From: Strigamia acuminata
Taxonomy: Eukaryota > Arthropoda > Chilopoda > Geophilomorpha > Linotaeniidae
Reading direction: 5' to 3'
Length of the DNA stretch: 60,000 bases
Assembly (NCBI GenBank): GCA_949358305.1
Contig: OX442314.1
Span: 56,741,369 to 56,801,368, forward strand
Program-made: the position numbers and the translations under genes
The notes under the pieces: generated by a model
The model's database searches: none
What the model was told of the DNA's origin: nothing
Seen by the model: only the letters and a program-made list of their open reading frames with translations
In this document: positions 39,154 through 50,757 of the stretch, in pieces
How positions within the stretch are numbered: the stretch's first letter is position 1
Layout of the letters: each line of letters starts with the position of its first letter

Positions 39154-41102
39154 TGTTATTTTTCTAACTGTTATTTTTAACCTTTGAATAAAAATCAGTC
39201 ATGTTAATTTCAACTACCCAACGGTCACGTTTATTCCCGCTCTCCACATATTTCCAACATTGAGTGAAAACACTTCAAATGGCGACGAGGATGCGATAAA
39301 AAACCAGCGCGCTACACCAGGACCACATCCGCACAAGTTTTGCAAGTTTTCCGAGTCTTTTTGAACTTTTTGGCGATTTTTGCATGCTGACCACCACGTG
39401 TTAGGCCCACGAAAAACACTAAATGGCGACAAGAAACCAAGGACAAACTCTCGCGCAACATTAAGGACTCCCACTACAAGCAAGTTTTATGTGTCTCGCA
39501 ACTTTTTCGGAACTTTTTCGTCAAAAATTTGGACCATTCACCACGTGTTAGGCCCGATTTTCGATTGTTCTGTGGCTTCCACCAAACAATGGCTACACCG
39601 CAACAGGTTGAACATTTTTGGTGTTGTCGACAGCAACGGATTCGCCAGTGACAAAAAGAAAATTCCCACATTTTTCGCACGTATGAGAGCGGACATTTCC
39701 AACCGTTTCTTCGACCATGCGTATCCGAAAATGCCGAGAACGTTTCGTTAACGTTATCCACAAACGTCCAAATCAATCGCAGATTATTCCATACCGCTCC
39801 ACGCGATGGCTACGTCGTGCGAACTAGATCCGATGAACGCGGAATCGACCCACCAGCAATCGGGCAACACCCGAGCGCTTGGCAGCGGCCCGAAATGCGC
39901 TTCGTGCGGACGGACGAATTCCACTCCGGAAACACTACAAATCATCGGAGTGGGGGAGAATCTCCACGATTTTCCCTTCCTCCTATCACAAACAACATTG
40001 ATGTGCGTTCCCGCTTCCACGCCGCGCATTCCGGCTATCACGCCACTCGTTTCGGCTATCGATCCGCGCGTTCCGGCCATCGTTCCACATGTTCCGACTA
40101 CGTTCTTGCTACGTTTCGCACGTTCCAGCCATCGTTCCGTACGTTCCGGCTTCCATTCCTGCGCTTCATCCATCAGTTAAAGGCATCCACTCAATTGCAT
40201 CAGCATCCGAAAATGTTGTAATTAAGTAATTCGTTTGTTTTTGTATAACTAATCAATCAATTTTATTAGTTTTAATTTCATGTTAAAATTCCATATTCCA
40301 TATTTGTTTATTTCCATTTTAATCCATCGTTCAGTTTTTTAATTATCAATCCCGTGATTAATAATGAGCATTAGTCTCCCCAGTATCGATTACACGGCGA
40401 TGGAAGCGATTGATTGCGCTGCCGGTGCCGAACGAGCGGCTATGTTCACCGCCGAAGGGTTGGCGTTTCGCGAGCCATCGTCGGCCGTGGCCATGGGAGC
40501 GATGGGACGATGCACGCAGCCCGCGCGACCCACGATGCGACGATGGCGGCCGTAGCGGCGTGGCAGCAACGACGGCAAACGCAGAGGCTGTGGGCGTAAT
40601 CGCGAAGGTGGCCAATGCGAGCAAGGTTTCAGCCGGAGCTACAGGCACTGTGGCGAGAATCACAGTGGCGGTGGCCGTCGCCGTCAGAAAAGCCAACTGT
40701 CGCCGTCGTGGCGGCCGTTATTCCACCATATAATCATCCTTTCGTCGTTTCATTGTATCATCGTTTCATCGTATAGCTGCTCGTTCGACTACTGCAGTAG
40801 CTAAAGTGGCCAGTGAGGAGGTAGAATTAAGGCGCATCGTGAGATTGTTGTAACAGCTTCACCTGTCAAAATTCCATCTTTGGCTAATATAACTAAGCTT
40901 GATTGTGTTTTATCCATCAAAGTTCAACTTCTACTCCAAGATATTGGAGATAAAATAATGGCATTAGTTTCACCAGTCAAAATTACACTTTTTGATAGAA
41001 TGGATACTGTCTTGGCAAAAAGGTAGGAAAGTACTAGCCAATCACTCTGAAGACATTCTGTTTTTGCCAAAAAGAAGATGATTGACATTATGTTCAATGC
41101 AG
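39154..41102. other. Retroelement-remnant and low-complexity region
   Basis: At 39280-39300 cttcaaatggcgacgaggatgcg looks like an LTR-end/PBS boundary of a gypsy-type element (the tggcgacgagg motif is common there). At about 39330-39560 a roughly 145-bp unit ending in ccacgtgttaggcccg is duplicated. At 40010-40160 a short GC-rich cgttccggc(c/t)atc repeat is iterated. The region 40380-40735 is GC-rich with many overlapping spurious ORFs. No gene is supported. Confidence 0.4.
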
Positions 41103-41316
41103 GTTATTTGCAGATAGGTATCACTTGAGTTGTTTAGGAGTGTCTGACAATAATGTTGTTAGTATTGTTGTTATAAGAGATAACGTTAGGTGGGAATGCC
41201 CCAAATGCAAATGGGCTAATCATAAACCAAGGAGGTTTGTTAATGATTTTCAGTCCTACTACACTCAACGACAGTTAAATACACGCAACAATGGATTCTT
41301 ACAGACTTACACGTAA
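41103..41316 (+). pseudogene. PHD-finger-like exon fragment
   Basis: After an acceptor-like tgttcaatgcag the frame reads RYHLSCLGVSDNNVVSIVV and VRWECPKCKWAN. This fits the C-terminal half of a PHD finger (H-x-x-C, then W-x-C-x-x-C). The N-terminal zinc ligands are not in the upstream sequence I can read, so it is a fragment or one exon of a dispersed gene or transposon; some retroelements also carry PHD fingers. Confidence 0.4.
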
Positions 41317-41500
41317 CGAAACAATGTTTAATGTGACGGAGGGAAACATGACTGCCAGCTGAATAAGCCGATGTTTTCTGTAAGTATCGCAATTATTAGT
41401 TTTTGCATTGTTTTATTTTTTGAAAAAATTTGTTTAAAATCCTTTTCAATCACAGATCTAAGAAAACTCGCTGTTTTTAACAGACGTGGCTGGATTACAG

Positions 41501-41882
41501 TAGGCGCATTCGAAAAGTCATTAAAACGAGTGTAAATGTGTTTACACTCGTTTTCAGACGACATTTACACGAATTAATTCGTGTAAATGTCGTGTAAACT
41601 GGTTAAACGGAAACAGCCTGCACGCCACGTTTACGTTTAAAATCTCCGTTCAACGAGTTTTCTCGTTCAAATCGGGTCTTGCTGGCAGCCATCTTGGATT
41701 TACTTAGATCGGTTGGAACGATTTAGGTACGTTTGTGCGATCGAATGCGGCCGGTATTTGGCCGCATTTGTGCGATTGAATGCGGCCGATGTTCGGCTGC
41801 CTTTATGCGATCGAATGCGGCCGGTATTCGGCCGCATTTGTATGATCGTATTCGGCCGCAAATGACTTTTCGAATGCGCCTA
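41501..41882. mobile_element. TA-flanked MITE with internal hairpins
   Basis: The terminal inverted repeats ggcgcattcgaaaagtcatt and aatgacttttcgaatgcgcc are perfect over 20 bp and flanked by TA. Inside are two perfect hairpins, aaaacgagtgtaaa/tttacactcgtttt and gacatttacacgaatt/aattcgtgtaaatgtc. A roughly 34-bp tandem unit (gcgatcgaatgcggccggtatttggccgcatttgt) runs from 41735 to 41860. It has no coding capacity. Confidence 0.75.
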
Positions 41883-42360
41883 GTATTTTCCCAACGATAC
41901 TGGTGGTATGTTCGACGTTGTGAACCTTTTGCCAAGAGACACATACAATGTCCACGGCAATTCCACACAACCAAGTTCAGCAATTCTACCATCACTACCC
42001 GTAGCAAGTGTGCCAACACCAAATGCATTTTCTCCAAGATTTTCTGGGCCACAACCACGGTCCAGCCAAAGATTTACTACGCCATCATCGTTGCCTTCAC
42101 CCATGGCGTCAACTTCTGGACAAAATGTCCGAAACAGACCAGATGAAATTTTAATGTTTAAATATATGCAAATCATGTTCTACCTGCAAATCAATATTCT
42201 AGGACAGTTATGCTGTGCTCTACAGACGAAATGATCTTGGTTCGATTCAAGGAGCCATGACATTAATAGACGAACCAGCAACAAGAGGTAATAACAATAG
42301 TAATAATTATAAATGTGAGTGCAAATAGTAATTTAAATCTTTCATTTTAGGCCCAGAATA

Positions 42361-43332
42361 CTGGGGACCAGCGACCAGAAAAATTAATTGGCGACCGATA
42401 GTTGAGGCGTTTCAAGAATTTCGAGTTTGAAAGTTGAGAAGAGCGCATTAAAAGAGATTTAAATCTCGGATGAAGATGCACGAATTGGTTACAGCAACGA
42501 ATATTATTTCATATTGTGCAACTGTGGTTTCACTGCTTTTTCACAAGTGTTGGAATGTGAGTTCCAACCCCTGCTAATCCTGGCAGTGTCATCACAGGTG
42601 CTATTTCATGTGCACCCTTGAGAGTTACTGATGTAAGTAGCTCCTACCATCTCTAAATCTCCAAGTGTCCAGTTCTCAAAACTAATGACTCACCAATTAG
42701 TCATATAGCAGATGCTTGAGTGTTCAAAACGAGGCTATTCAATCTAACTGTATTTTTGATATGCACTGCAGTGATGCGTGGGGCAGCCAATATTCACTTG
42801 CGACAAAACCTGAAAAGTAAATACAAACCCATAAAAAAATCCAAATTGCCGGTAAGCAAAGTTTCTATGAATTGTACAATATTAAACTAATATATTATTT
42901 CTTTGGATTTTAGGAATACGACCTTAGGGTAGATGAAAGTGGTGACAAAGATCTCTTCCCTGAAGATACAATGTCAAGTAGACACTCCACGGACATAGAA
43001 AAAAATAGTATAATGATTTAACTTGTCAAGAAAATGAATACCTAATGTGTTTAATGAACCAAATTAATATATTATTTAGGTCAAGAAGATGAAAGTGATG
43101 AAGAGCATTACCTAAAAAGTCAATACCAACCCATCAGAAAATCCAAAGTGACGGTAAGCAAAGTTTTTATGAATTTTATAATATTAAACCAATATATTAT
43201 TTCTTTGGATTCTAGGAACGTGACGATACAATGTCAAGTGGAAATTCCAGAAACACAGGAAATGAAAAGGTATTCAATTTGGTGTAGAAAGTAATATTTC
43301 AAATTCTTACTAATTTATGTTCTGCTTTATAG
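42361..43332 (+). other. Gene-like segment with a duplicated exon-intron unit
   Basis: Two copies of a unit occur at about 42790-42990 and 43095-43245. Each has an exon end encoding SKYKPIKKSKLP or SQYQPIRKSKVT, the donor GTAAGCAAAGTTT, a roughly 65-bp intron ending ttggatt(t/c)tag, and a following exon start encoding EYDL... or ERDD..., both containing DTMSS. I do not recognise the protein, which looks polar and acidic. It may be part of the P-element-like gene that follows or a separate host gene. Confidence 0.45.
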
Positions 43333-43362
43333 AATAGGATTCATTAAGCTTACAAACTAGAT

Positions 43363-43847
43363 CAATTGCTATTTGAAATGATGGAAAATAAAAAGAAAGT
43401 TGCTGAAATGGAGAAGTTAATAGCTGATCAAATCCAGAACAGCGAAGAGGAAGATGAAAAAATCCCTAATCAAATGAGAGTATATTTATTAAACTTACCA
43501 TTTATTTTTAGAATGCTGTTCATGAAGCATATAAGAAGGAGAAGAAAACAAAATTAGCAGATCATGCACTAGTCTTCATGTTTGTGCCATTTATTGAAAG
43601 TTGCGTTCAACCTGTAGCTTGTTTTGCTGCACCAGGAGCCATTTTGTCGAGATTAATTTTAAGCGTAATTATAGAATTAGAAAATGCTTCTGCTCAGGTG
43701 ATGGGCATAAGTTATGATGGGGCCTCAACAAATAAGAAGGCTTGGAAGGAATTGGGCATTAATGTAAAAATTAATGCTACAATAAATAAAATTGTTAATC
43801 CAACAGATAGTGGCAGACGCGTATGTGTTTGGCCACTATGTGCATGA
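43363..43847 (+). pseudogene. P-element/THAP9-like transposase fragment
   Basis: A charged coiled-coil-like segment (MMENKKKVAEMEKLIADQIQ) is followed, after a probable small intron at about 43480-43512, by KLADHALVFMFVPFIESCVQ, then CFAAPGAILSRLILSVI, VMGISYDGASTNKKAWKELG and INKIVNPTDSGRRV. The DGASTNKKAW-x-x-LG motif is the RNase-H-like signature of P-element-type transposases. A stop follows, with no DDE completion or ends visible. Confidence 0.6.
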
Positions 43848-44050
43848 GTGGAAATGCATTAGAAACCACATTGAGAAAGCCAAAAAGTGTATTGTGTGTG
43901 TTCGGTAAATTAATATAAAGTAAAATAATAAATTTTTTGATTGAATTTTTAGTACAATAGGAAAATGGTCAATTATGATTTCTTTGATCGTTTGTTGGAC
44001 CGTGACAAAGTATTTTCAATGGAAAATGGAATGCTCCGAAAAAGCCACTT

Positions 44051-45120
44051 ATGCCTAAAATACCCAAGTTAAGAAAGCTTCTTAAGACGGAAAAGTGGAA
44101 TGCAAAAGAAAGAGTTGAATTTGTTAGCAAACTGTGCAATAGCAAATTGTCTAACAGTCATAAAAACGATCCTCGCATGAATGTTCAAATTGGAGGTTTG
44201 AATTACAATGCCTTGATGGATTCTGGCGCTACCCAATGTTTTATTGGAGTGCAGCTTCTGTCAAACACAGAAATTCCGGTGGAATTCATACAAGAATGTC
44301 CCCGGGGGATGCGTGTTTGTGCTGTCGGTATAGATCACCGTCCCATCGGTCAAGTTACACTTTGTGTAAATTGGGCCGATAAAAAACAAGTTACTTCTAT
44401 TAATTTCATTATTTTGCAAAAGAATGTGTGTGGTTTAATTTTAGGCCGCAACTTCATGCGCAGAACGGGAATTAATTTGAATCCCAATCGTTCGGTGTTC
44501 ACCTGCGACTCAATGTCAGGATGGACCGCACCGTACGAAACTACAGAGCTCAACTGCTGTTTGGCCAATATTAAGACACTCAATACCCAAGGCGAAGAAA
44601 TTCCTACTTCTGCTGACTGGGCTGAGAAATTGATCGAAGGCTGTGACAGCACGGATGAAGATAAACAATTGCTGAAAAACGTATTTCGTGATCAACTCGG
44701 CTGTACAAAGATTGCTAAACATAGCATCAAGTTCAAGAAAGGTGCTACTTGAAAAACTCAGCCTGACCGGATGTACGATATAATCCGGCCAAGAAAGCAA
44801 TTATAACGGAATTGGTCTAAGAATTGGAGGCCGATGGCTTAATCGAACCTTCGGTCGGCCCTTATATTAGTCATCCCGTTATAGTGGCCAAACCAGGCGG
44901 AAAATATCGGCTATGTATTGATTATCGCTGGTTAAACGCCATTACCGAGGTCGATACGATCCAAATGCCAAGCATAGATCTATTGATCCATCACATGAAT
45001 CAGACCAAGTTACCATCAAATGGAGATGGAAGAAGAAGACAAATGCAAGACGGCATTTTATACGCCAAAAGGAAATTTTCAGTTTAAAAGATTACCTTTA
45101 TGCAATGCACCTTGCTCCTT
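44051..45120 (+). pseudogene. Gypsy pol fragment: protease and broken RT
   Basis: 44051-44752 is an open 233-aa frame with the retropepsin motif ALMDSGATQCFIG, a second-half GLILGRNFMRRTGI, and the start of RT. After a stop, 44824-45010 gives LIEPSVGPYISHPVIVAKPG and KYRLCIDYRWLNAITEVDTI, the RT palm start. A frame change then leads to CKTAFYTPKGNFQFKRLPLC and NAPCSFQHLM. The YxDD motif is missing because the sequence switches to DIRS-type material. Confidence 0.75.
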
Positions 45121-45241
45121 CCAACATCTCATGAGCCATGTAATGGGTGATGCATTGTACAAACATGCCCTGGAAGTGAAGGAAAAAATGGAGTCAACGA
45201 TGAACATTAATGCGATTCTTTCAACGAAGCACAGAGCGCTT

Positions 45242-45744
45242 GTAGCGACGTCATTAACTTTTTCCAAGAATTGGGTCTTTGTATCAATTGGGAAAAATCT
45301 GAATTCATCCCAAAGACTAGGATGGAATTTTTGGGCTTAACTTTAGATTCTAGAAAGATGGAAGTTTTACTTCCAGAAAAGAAAGTTATTAAAATAACAA
45401 AACTAGCTTCGCGTCTTCTCCAACTGGAGAGCTTTTCTATCCAAGATTTAGCTATTTTTATTGGAAATTTGGTTTCTGCTGAACCAGCTCTTTCTCATGG
45501 GTTTTGGAATATAAAACCTTTAGAATCCTTCAAGACTGGTCAATTATTTTTACATAACCACAATTATAACACTTTGGTACAAAATTACCCAGATATTAAA
45601 GCTAAGTTAACTAGATGGACAAAATTAGAAAATTTCTCTCCCAAAAGTTTAATCCGTTGCGAAGTGGACACGGAGGTTTTTACCGACGCCTCTAATTTGG
45701 GCTGGGGAGCCAGCTGGAACTTCCTCACAGCAAACGGTCAGTGA
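45242..45744 (+). pseudogene. DIRS-like RT/RNase H fragment inside gypsy remnant
   Basis: The frame 45271-45744 gives MGLCINWEKSEFIPKTRMEF, LGLTLDSRKMEVLLPEKK and later VFTDASNLGWGASWNF. This is the thumb and RNase H start characteristic of DIRS-type tyrosine-recombinase retrotransposons rather than gypsy. The upstream palm belongs to a gypsy element. Confidence 0.6.
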
Positions 45745-45927
45745 CAGCTGACAGCTGAGGAGAGTGCTTTTCACATACGAGTATATACGACTTTCACGTT
45801 AGAATCAGATGCTCAAGCTCTTAAGTGGCTAATGAGCACACCCGAACCATCTGGACGATTTGGTCGTTGGGCAGTTCGGATTCAATGTAGTGAGTTTAAA
45901 ATTAATTTTAGACGTGGCTCAATGTAA
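45745..45927 (+). pseudogene. Gypsy RNase H tail
   Basis: The frame reads FTLESDAQALKWLMSTPEPS and GRFGRWAVRIQCSEFKINFR, the (T/S)DHxALxWL and GRxxRW motifs of gypsy RNase H. It ends at a stop. It closes the gypsy-DIRS-gypsy mosaic. Confidence 0.7.
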
Positions 45928-46011
45928 ATGTAAATGAAGGAAAGGAAGTGGTTGAAGTAACTGCAGTAAACGCAGAAGTAAATGCCATGATTGCGGAAGA
46001 AATTGCAATAA

Positions 46012-46224
46012 ATGCCTCACCAACCGCACAAGAAAGTGGGCAAGATTGTTACTTTGCCTTCTTCGTTTATAGAAGTGCCCCAGGCTATGCAACAGAGCTA
46101 TCAGAACGTCATGGCCATTGTCCGAAAGTGTGGCAAGCCAGACCTGTTTATAACATTCACCTGCAAAGAAAATACGAACGAGGTATGTTCACTTTTTATT
46201 TTTCCTTTACCATTTTCCGATTAA
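46012..46224 (+). pseudogene. Helitron Rep-like fragment
   Basis: The frame gives SFIEVPQAMQQSYQNVMAIV and RKCGKPDLFITFTCKENTNE, matching the Helitron_like_N signature (Y-x-(D/N)-x-M-A-I-V-x-x-x-G-K-P-D-L-F-I-T-F-T). It is isolated and truncated, and lies upstream of the larger Helitron remnant. Confidence 0.7.
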
Positions 46225-46733
46225 GAATAATTATAATTTCTTTTTTTTTTAGTAATTGAAGACCAAAACAGTATTCTGCTTAAAGCAATAGCCAACAAAG
46301 ACAAACTTTTATAATTTATTTTTTTGATATAATATTATTTTTTTTGTTCTAATAGCGTGTCGTGGCGCCATAACTGAGATAAATAATCAAGACGCAGAAA
46401 TCCTAAAACATAACATTACTTTAGACAAATACCTTGCTGATTTAACTCTAATTTGAATTTTTCCTATTAATTAGGAAATTATTGACTTTCATAAACTTAA
46501 TCATGATTTCAGTTACTAATATTACATTTTTCTCTTTCTTTTAAGGCATTTAACCGATCTCAGAGATCGTTTTGTTTCTAGAATTTTTAATTATATTACA
46601 GCTTAGGCAATAAATGTTGTTAACAATAGGCTTGCCCAATTTATTAAAAATATACTAGTACTTTAAAGAAAAATCACCAGGTGGAGGGCTTGACCTCTAC
46701 TAATATTCCTTTGTCTGATTTTTCAAAGATACA
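46225..46733. other. AT-rich spacer with intron-like sequence
   Basis: Poly-T runs followed by tag and ag (for example ttttttttttag near 46243) look like splice acceptors, but the short segments between them encode nothing I recognise. Confidence 0.3.
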
Positions 46734-47525
46734 ATGCCCAAAAAGGCTGGCCCGAAACCGGGTGAATCTACCCAACAGTACGATGAACGACGCAGAAAAC
46801 AACGGGAAAGTAGCGCAAAATCGAGAGCTAAGAAGGCAGTTGCTAAGGCAGCAGACGCCGCGCTTATCGACGTAATCGCCGAAAGAAATGCGTCGCCGGC
46901 TAAACGAATTGCGCCGAATGCCTAAGAAAATGCGCCCCCAGCAAAACGAATAGCGAACAAAGCAGTTGTAGGTCCCGTCAACAGGAAGTCCCTCCTGCCC
47001 ACGCGAAAAGCAATGCCCCAACCGGGGACTTCATTGCTTCGCCTGGGTACTGTGGTTGTTAAACCTGCAATGCCCTAACCGGAGACTTCATTGCTTTGCC
47101 AGGGAACTGTGGTTGCTGCAATGCCCCAGCTGGGGACTTCATTGCTTGGCCAGGGAACTGTGGTTGTTAAACCTGCAATGCCCCAAGAGGGGACTCCATT
47201 GCTTCGCCAGGAAACTCTGGTTTTTAAACCTGCAATGCCCCAAGGGGGGACTTCATTGCTTCGCCAGGGAACTGTGGTTGAAAAAACTCTTGTGCCGGTT
47301 CATGAACGACCTGCCAATATCGTTTTTGCTGCTCCGCACCAAGATTTTGTAGCAAATAATTCTAAACAAGTAAATGCTTTTTCTCATACTCATGCTGCTT
47401 TACGAAATAATATTAATACTGTGCTATTTTCGTTGCCTGTGGTTGACCAAATGTTGCCACAAGAAACAATTAATAGGAAAAAACGTACATCTGCCGAGAT
47501 TAATCCCGAACCAGGCGGTTTTTAA
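46734..47525 (+). pseudogene. Helitron N-terminal region with 19-residue tandem repeats
   Basis: A basic start, PKKAGPKPGESTQQYDERRR, is followed by an Ala/Lys-rich segment. It is interrupted by TAA at 46923, continues in the same frame with another TAA at about 47078 (a CAA-to-TAA type change within a repeat), and runs to TAA at 47523. From about 47005 to 47285 it carries about five copies of a 57-bp unit encoding MPQxGTSLLRQGTVVVKPA. The frame matches that of 47634-48434 downstream, so the two were probably one polyprotein. Confidence 0.55.
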
Positions 47526-48434
47526 CAATCCGGCATATGTTCAGCTTAATGTGGAAAACATTTCTCGCTTGGTTCGAGGATCTTTCTACCAAGGCAATGG
47601 TCCTAGATTCAATCGAGATTATATAAATACACAGTGGCTGCCATGGCGTTATCTGCAATTATTAAAGCTGAAATGATTCGACCTTCCCAATGGACTGAGA
47701 AAATCTACAATGATGTACTTTCAGCTGGAGATAAATTGTATGCTACGATTCACACCTCATCGCGAGATAAATGTGTTATAATTCCAAACAATGGTTTCTT
47801 GAATGTTGACAACTTTGACGTGATCCGCGACGACATTTCTGCTTTTGATAATTCTTTTTCCATCGATTATGATTCCAAAAATAGCTTATATGGTGTGCTG
47901 GATGATGACGCCACAGATTCATTTGGACAAACACTAACACAAGCTCTTAATACACTTTTTGCGAAGCACAGCTCTGGAATTCTGATCGCTAATTCGAAAT
48001 GCTTGGCTGTCATGTGGATTGATAAAAAATACTACCTTGCAGATTCACATTCGTGTGATAACATTGGAGAACCTGCAGAAAATGGTCGAGCTTGCGTAAT
48101 TGAATGTGATAGGCTTGATGAATTCGTTAATGTCTGTAAACGAGTAACAGGCAAAAAGCTTCAATTCTCACTTGATTATATCCATGTCGTACGAAAATCT
48201 AAAACACAACAATCAAAAGTTGTCACTGTTGTCATTCCTAATGAAACTCTTTTGCATGAATTGCCGGAAATAAAAAGTACACCTCTTGCATGTAAATTAC
48301 AGGAATTACAAGATGCACGTATCGCAAGTGCACTGCAGGATATAGATAGCAAAAATCTTGCACGTAAATTGCAAGAAATTGAAAATGAAATGCAAGAATT
48401 AGAAGATGCGACTCTTGCAACAATTAAAATATGA
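47526..48434 (+). pseudogene. Helitron-associated cysteine-protease-like domain
   Basis: The region around 47550-47650 in one frame gives GSFYQGNGPRFNRDYI. It then loses one base relative to the repeat copy at 49389, which keeps the QCTAMALSAII motif with the likely catalytic Cys. The frame 47634-48434 continues RPSQWTEKIYNDVLSAGDKL, GILIANSKCLAVMWIDKKYY and LADSHSCDNIGEPAENGRAC. The Q-C-(T/x)-A-(M/x)-A start and the DSHS motif resemble viral-type C76/OTU-like deubiquitinase folds, which some transposons carry. The tail is a Leu/Glu-rich coiled coil (ARKLQEIENEMQELED). It ends in ATGA overlap with the next ORF. Confidence 0.5.
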
Positions 48435-49347
48435 AGCTCCTAATAAAAATAAACGCAAAAGAAAAACACGAGCTGAAATGTCTCAGGAACTACGGGACAA
48501 GGCTAGACTGGAAGCAAATTTGCGACGAAAAATCAATCGTGCCACAAGCTAAATTGAGGCAGCAATTAATCGATGCACAAAGAAAACGCAAAAATCGTGC
48601 CCGGCTGAGTGACGAGGATAAATTGTTGCAGCGGCAAACACATGCTCAGCAGGAAAGAATTCGTGTCACAGCATTACCGACAGAAGACCTATTGTTGCGA
48701 ACAAGCACACGCACTGTGCAGAAACAAGTACGTTGCTCTGTGGCGACCGATGAGGAACGAAATGCGAAAAAAGCAAGGAACAGGGGTTATGCCACCAATA
48801 ATCGTGAACGCAAAGAAGCGAAAAACATGGCGACAAATCACAAACTGGCGACGAGAATCGACTCGGTCGATGTGACTGAGCATTACGCCGGCCCTTTAGA
48901 CGTTGTGTGCGAAGATTGCGGGGCATTGCACTTCAAAGGGAAGATTGTAGGTGCAAACTGCTGTCACCACGTAGGGATAAAGCTCGAGCCAATTCGCTAC
49001 CCCGAAGAGATGAAGAAGTTATTGTTGGGCACCGACGAACGGTCCAAAAACTTTCGCAAGCACATTCGGATCTACAACAGTGCCCTTTCGTTTGCGTCAA
49101 TGGTTGCAAAAGAAGTTGCACAACCACCCGGCGCACAATCTGTGTATTGCTACAAGATTCACAGACAAATTTATCATTGCCGGCGTTTGCGCAACTGTAC
49201 ATTTATGACGCAGGAGAGGCGTTGCAGCATCGCATGAGTCGAGATTCAAACCGCAAGTGCCGTGAGGACATAATGACCGAATTGGACGCACTAATTCGAA
49301 AGGAGAATCCATTCGTGAAGGCTTATAAACAATCGACTAGCCAGTAG
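48431..49347 (+). pseudogene. Helitron Rep-region ORF with frameshift
   Basis: 48431-49237 encodes a basic Arg/Lys/Gln-rich leader followed by GPLDVVCEDCGALHFKGKIV, NCCHHVGIKLEPIRYPEEM and FRKHIRIYNSALSFASMVAK, diagnostic of the animal Helitron Rep N-terminal region. Near 49160-49195 the continuation moves to another frame: FAQLYIYDAGEALQHRMSRD up to 49347. The helicase domain is absent. A frameshift and truncation make it dead. Confidence 0.75.
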
Positions 49348-50011
49348 TTTCAGCGTACGTTCAGCTTAATGCGGAAAACATTTCTCGCTTGGTTCGAGCA
49401 TCTTTCCACCAAGGCAATGGTCCTAGATTCAATCGAGATTATGTAAATAGACAATGCACTGCCATGGCATTATCTGCAATTATAAAAGTGATAGTCCTAG
49501 CCGGCAAGGAAATCGTCGCGTTACCCACAGCAGATCTCCGAGTCGTCGTCGCCGCAGCCGAATTCCAACCTGCCGTCGTCGCATTAGTCGTAGCAGATCC
49601 CCGAGGCGCCAGAACCGAACTCCAAACCGGCACCACAGCCGTTCTCCAAGACGGCTCCCTATTTCACCGGAAGTGGTACAAATCTACCGGAAAATTACTG
49701 AAAATTTTCCTAATGTATTTATGTGTGACGAAACACGCTTTCATGGCCGGTCTTCACGACAAGGAAAAGGGACAAGGAATTTCATCAAATCACCCAGGGG
49801 TTGCGCTTGGCCAACATATGGGTAGGACCGGCGTATTGCTTTATCCGAACGCTTGCTACAATGGACAACCCAGAGATCATTGAACTGAAAAGACTGCAGG
49901 CCGTGCAGAAGAGGGACGTCGTATCGACGAGGAAAAGTTTGTTTTAACTTTTAATTTTGTAATTCAAATTTTTTTTGATAACTTTTATTTCTTCTAGGAA
50001 TTAAGTTGACC
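49348..50011 (+). repeat. Second copy of Helitron protease start plus RS-rich tract
   Basis: 49356-49490 duplicates 47535-47665 at about 90% identity, but here the Cys-containing QCTAMALSAII frame is intact. After about 49495 it diverges into a CG-rich stretch encoding, in one frame, Arg/Ser repeats (SRSPSRRRRSR, SRSPRRQN), then FPNVFMCDETRFHGRS. The tail to 50011 is AT-rich and non-coding. Confidence 0.5.
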
Positions 50012-50757
50012 ATGGAATCGAAAAAGACGGCCGAGAAAGCGGTTGAGGACGCCGAAAATTCGCTTAAGGCGGCCAAACACTAACACCAGAGGACGATCAC
50101 AGCCGTTCGTTTAAATTCAAATGCGATCGCCGATGCAGAAACGGAGATCCTTGATTGTATGTTGAACTTATATCTTAATTTATCTTTTCTAAAATTTATG
50201 TTTCTTTTTACTTCTCCTATTTAGTGCAATCGCAGAGTTGACTAGGAAATTAGATAGAGGAGGGCTAACAAGAATCACAGACGAAGCATATCAGTTCATC
50301 ATCATATTAACAAAACCATTCAAGAGCTGCCAGAAGTAAAATCAGCATGGGAAAATTTATGGAATGGACCTGATATCTATCATAAAAAAGCGAAATTGTT
50401 AAATGTGGTTGTAAAGAAATTGATTAATGTACTGTGCAAAAGGACAGTAAAACAAATCAAAGAAAAATTGCAACGTAGTCATAGAGCAGAATTAAGAAAT
50501 AAGATATACGGTATGAAGAAAGAATGGCTTTATTGGTCGATCCGGTTCCAGTTGAGCAGGTGGATGCAGCGGATCATGGGGAAAGATCCCGGTTGAATTT
50601 GAAGAAACAGCCCAACCCACGGCGATGGAGACGGAATTCGAAGTTAATGAGCCCATGGTGATAACGGAAGGTGATAAAGAAAACGAAGATATCGAGGCCA
50701 TAGTGCTGACACAAGAAATTGTCATCGATGGGAAAGCCGAAGTCCCCTCTTCATAAA
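50012..50757 (+). pseudogene. Broken gene-like remnants, unrecognised
   Basis: Short open segments: MESKKTAEKAVEDAENSLKA (50012), ELTRKLDRGGLTRITDEAYQ (about 50233), IQELPEVKSAWENLWNGPDI (about 50318) and an acidic C-terminus from about 50590 (FEETAQPTAMETEFEVNEPM) ending in TAA at 50755. Small introns of about 60 bp are plausible (about 49935-49998 and 50160-50223). Frameshifts separate the parts. I cannot name the family; a transposase-derived gene is possible. Confidence 0.35.

Noticed and set aside
40358-40733. Dense overlapping ORFs in a GC-rich patch
   Set aside because: Open frames occur in five frames at once because the patch is GC-rich. There is no motif or splice context.
41723-42234. 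Overlapping ORFs on both strands across the TA-flanked MITE
   Set aside because: They translate the internal 34-bp repeats and hairpins and run into unrelated flanks. No conserved domain is seen.
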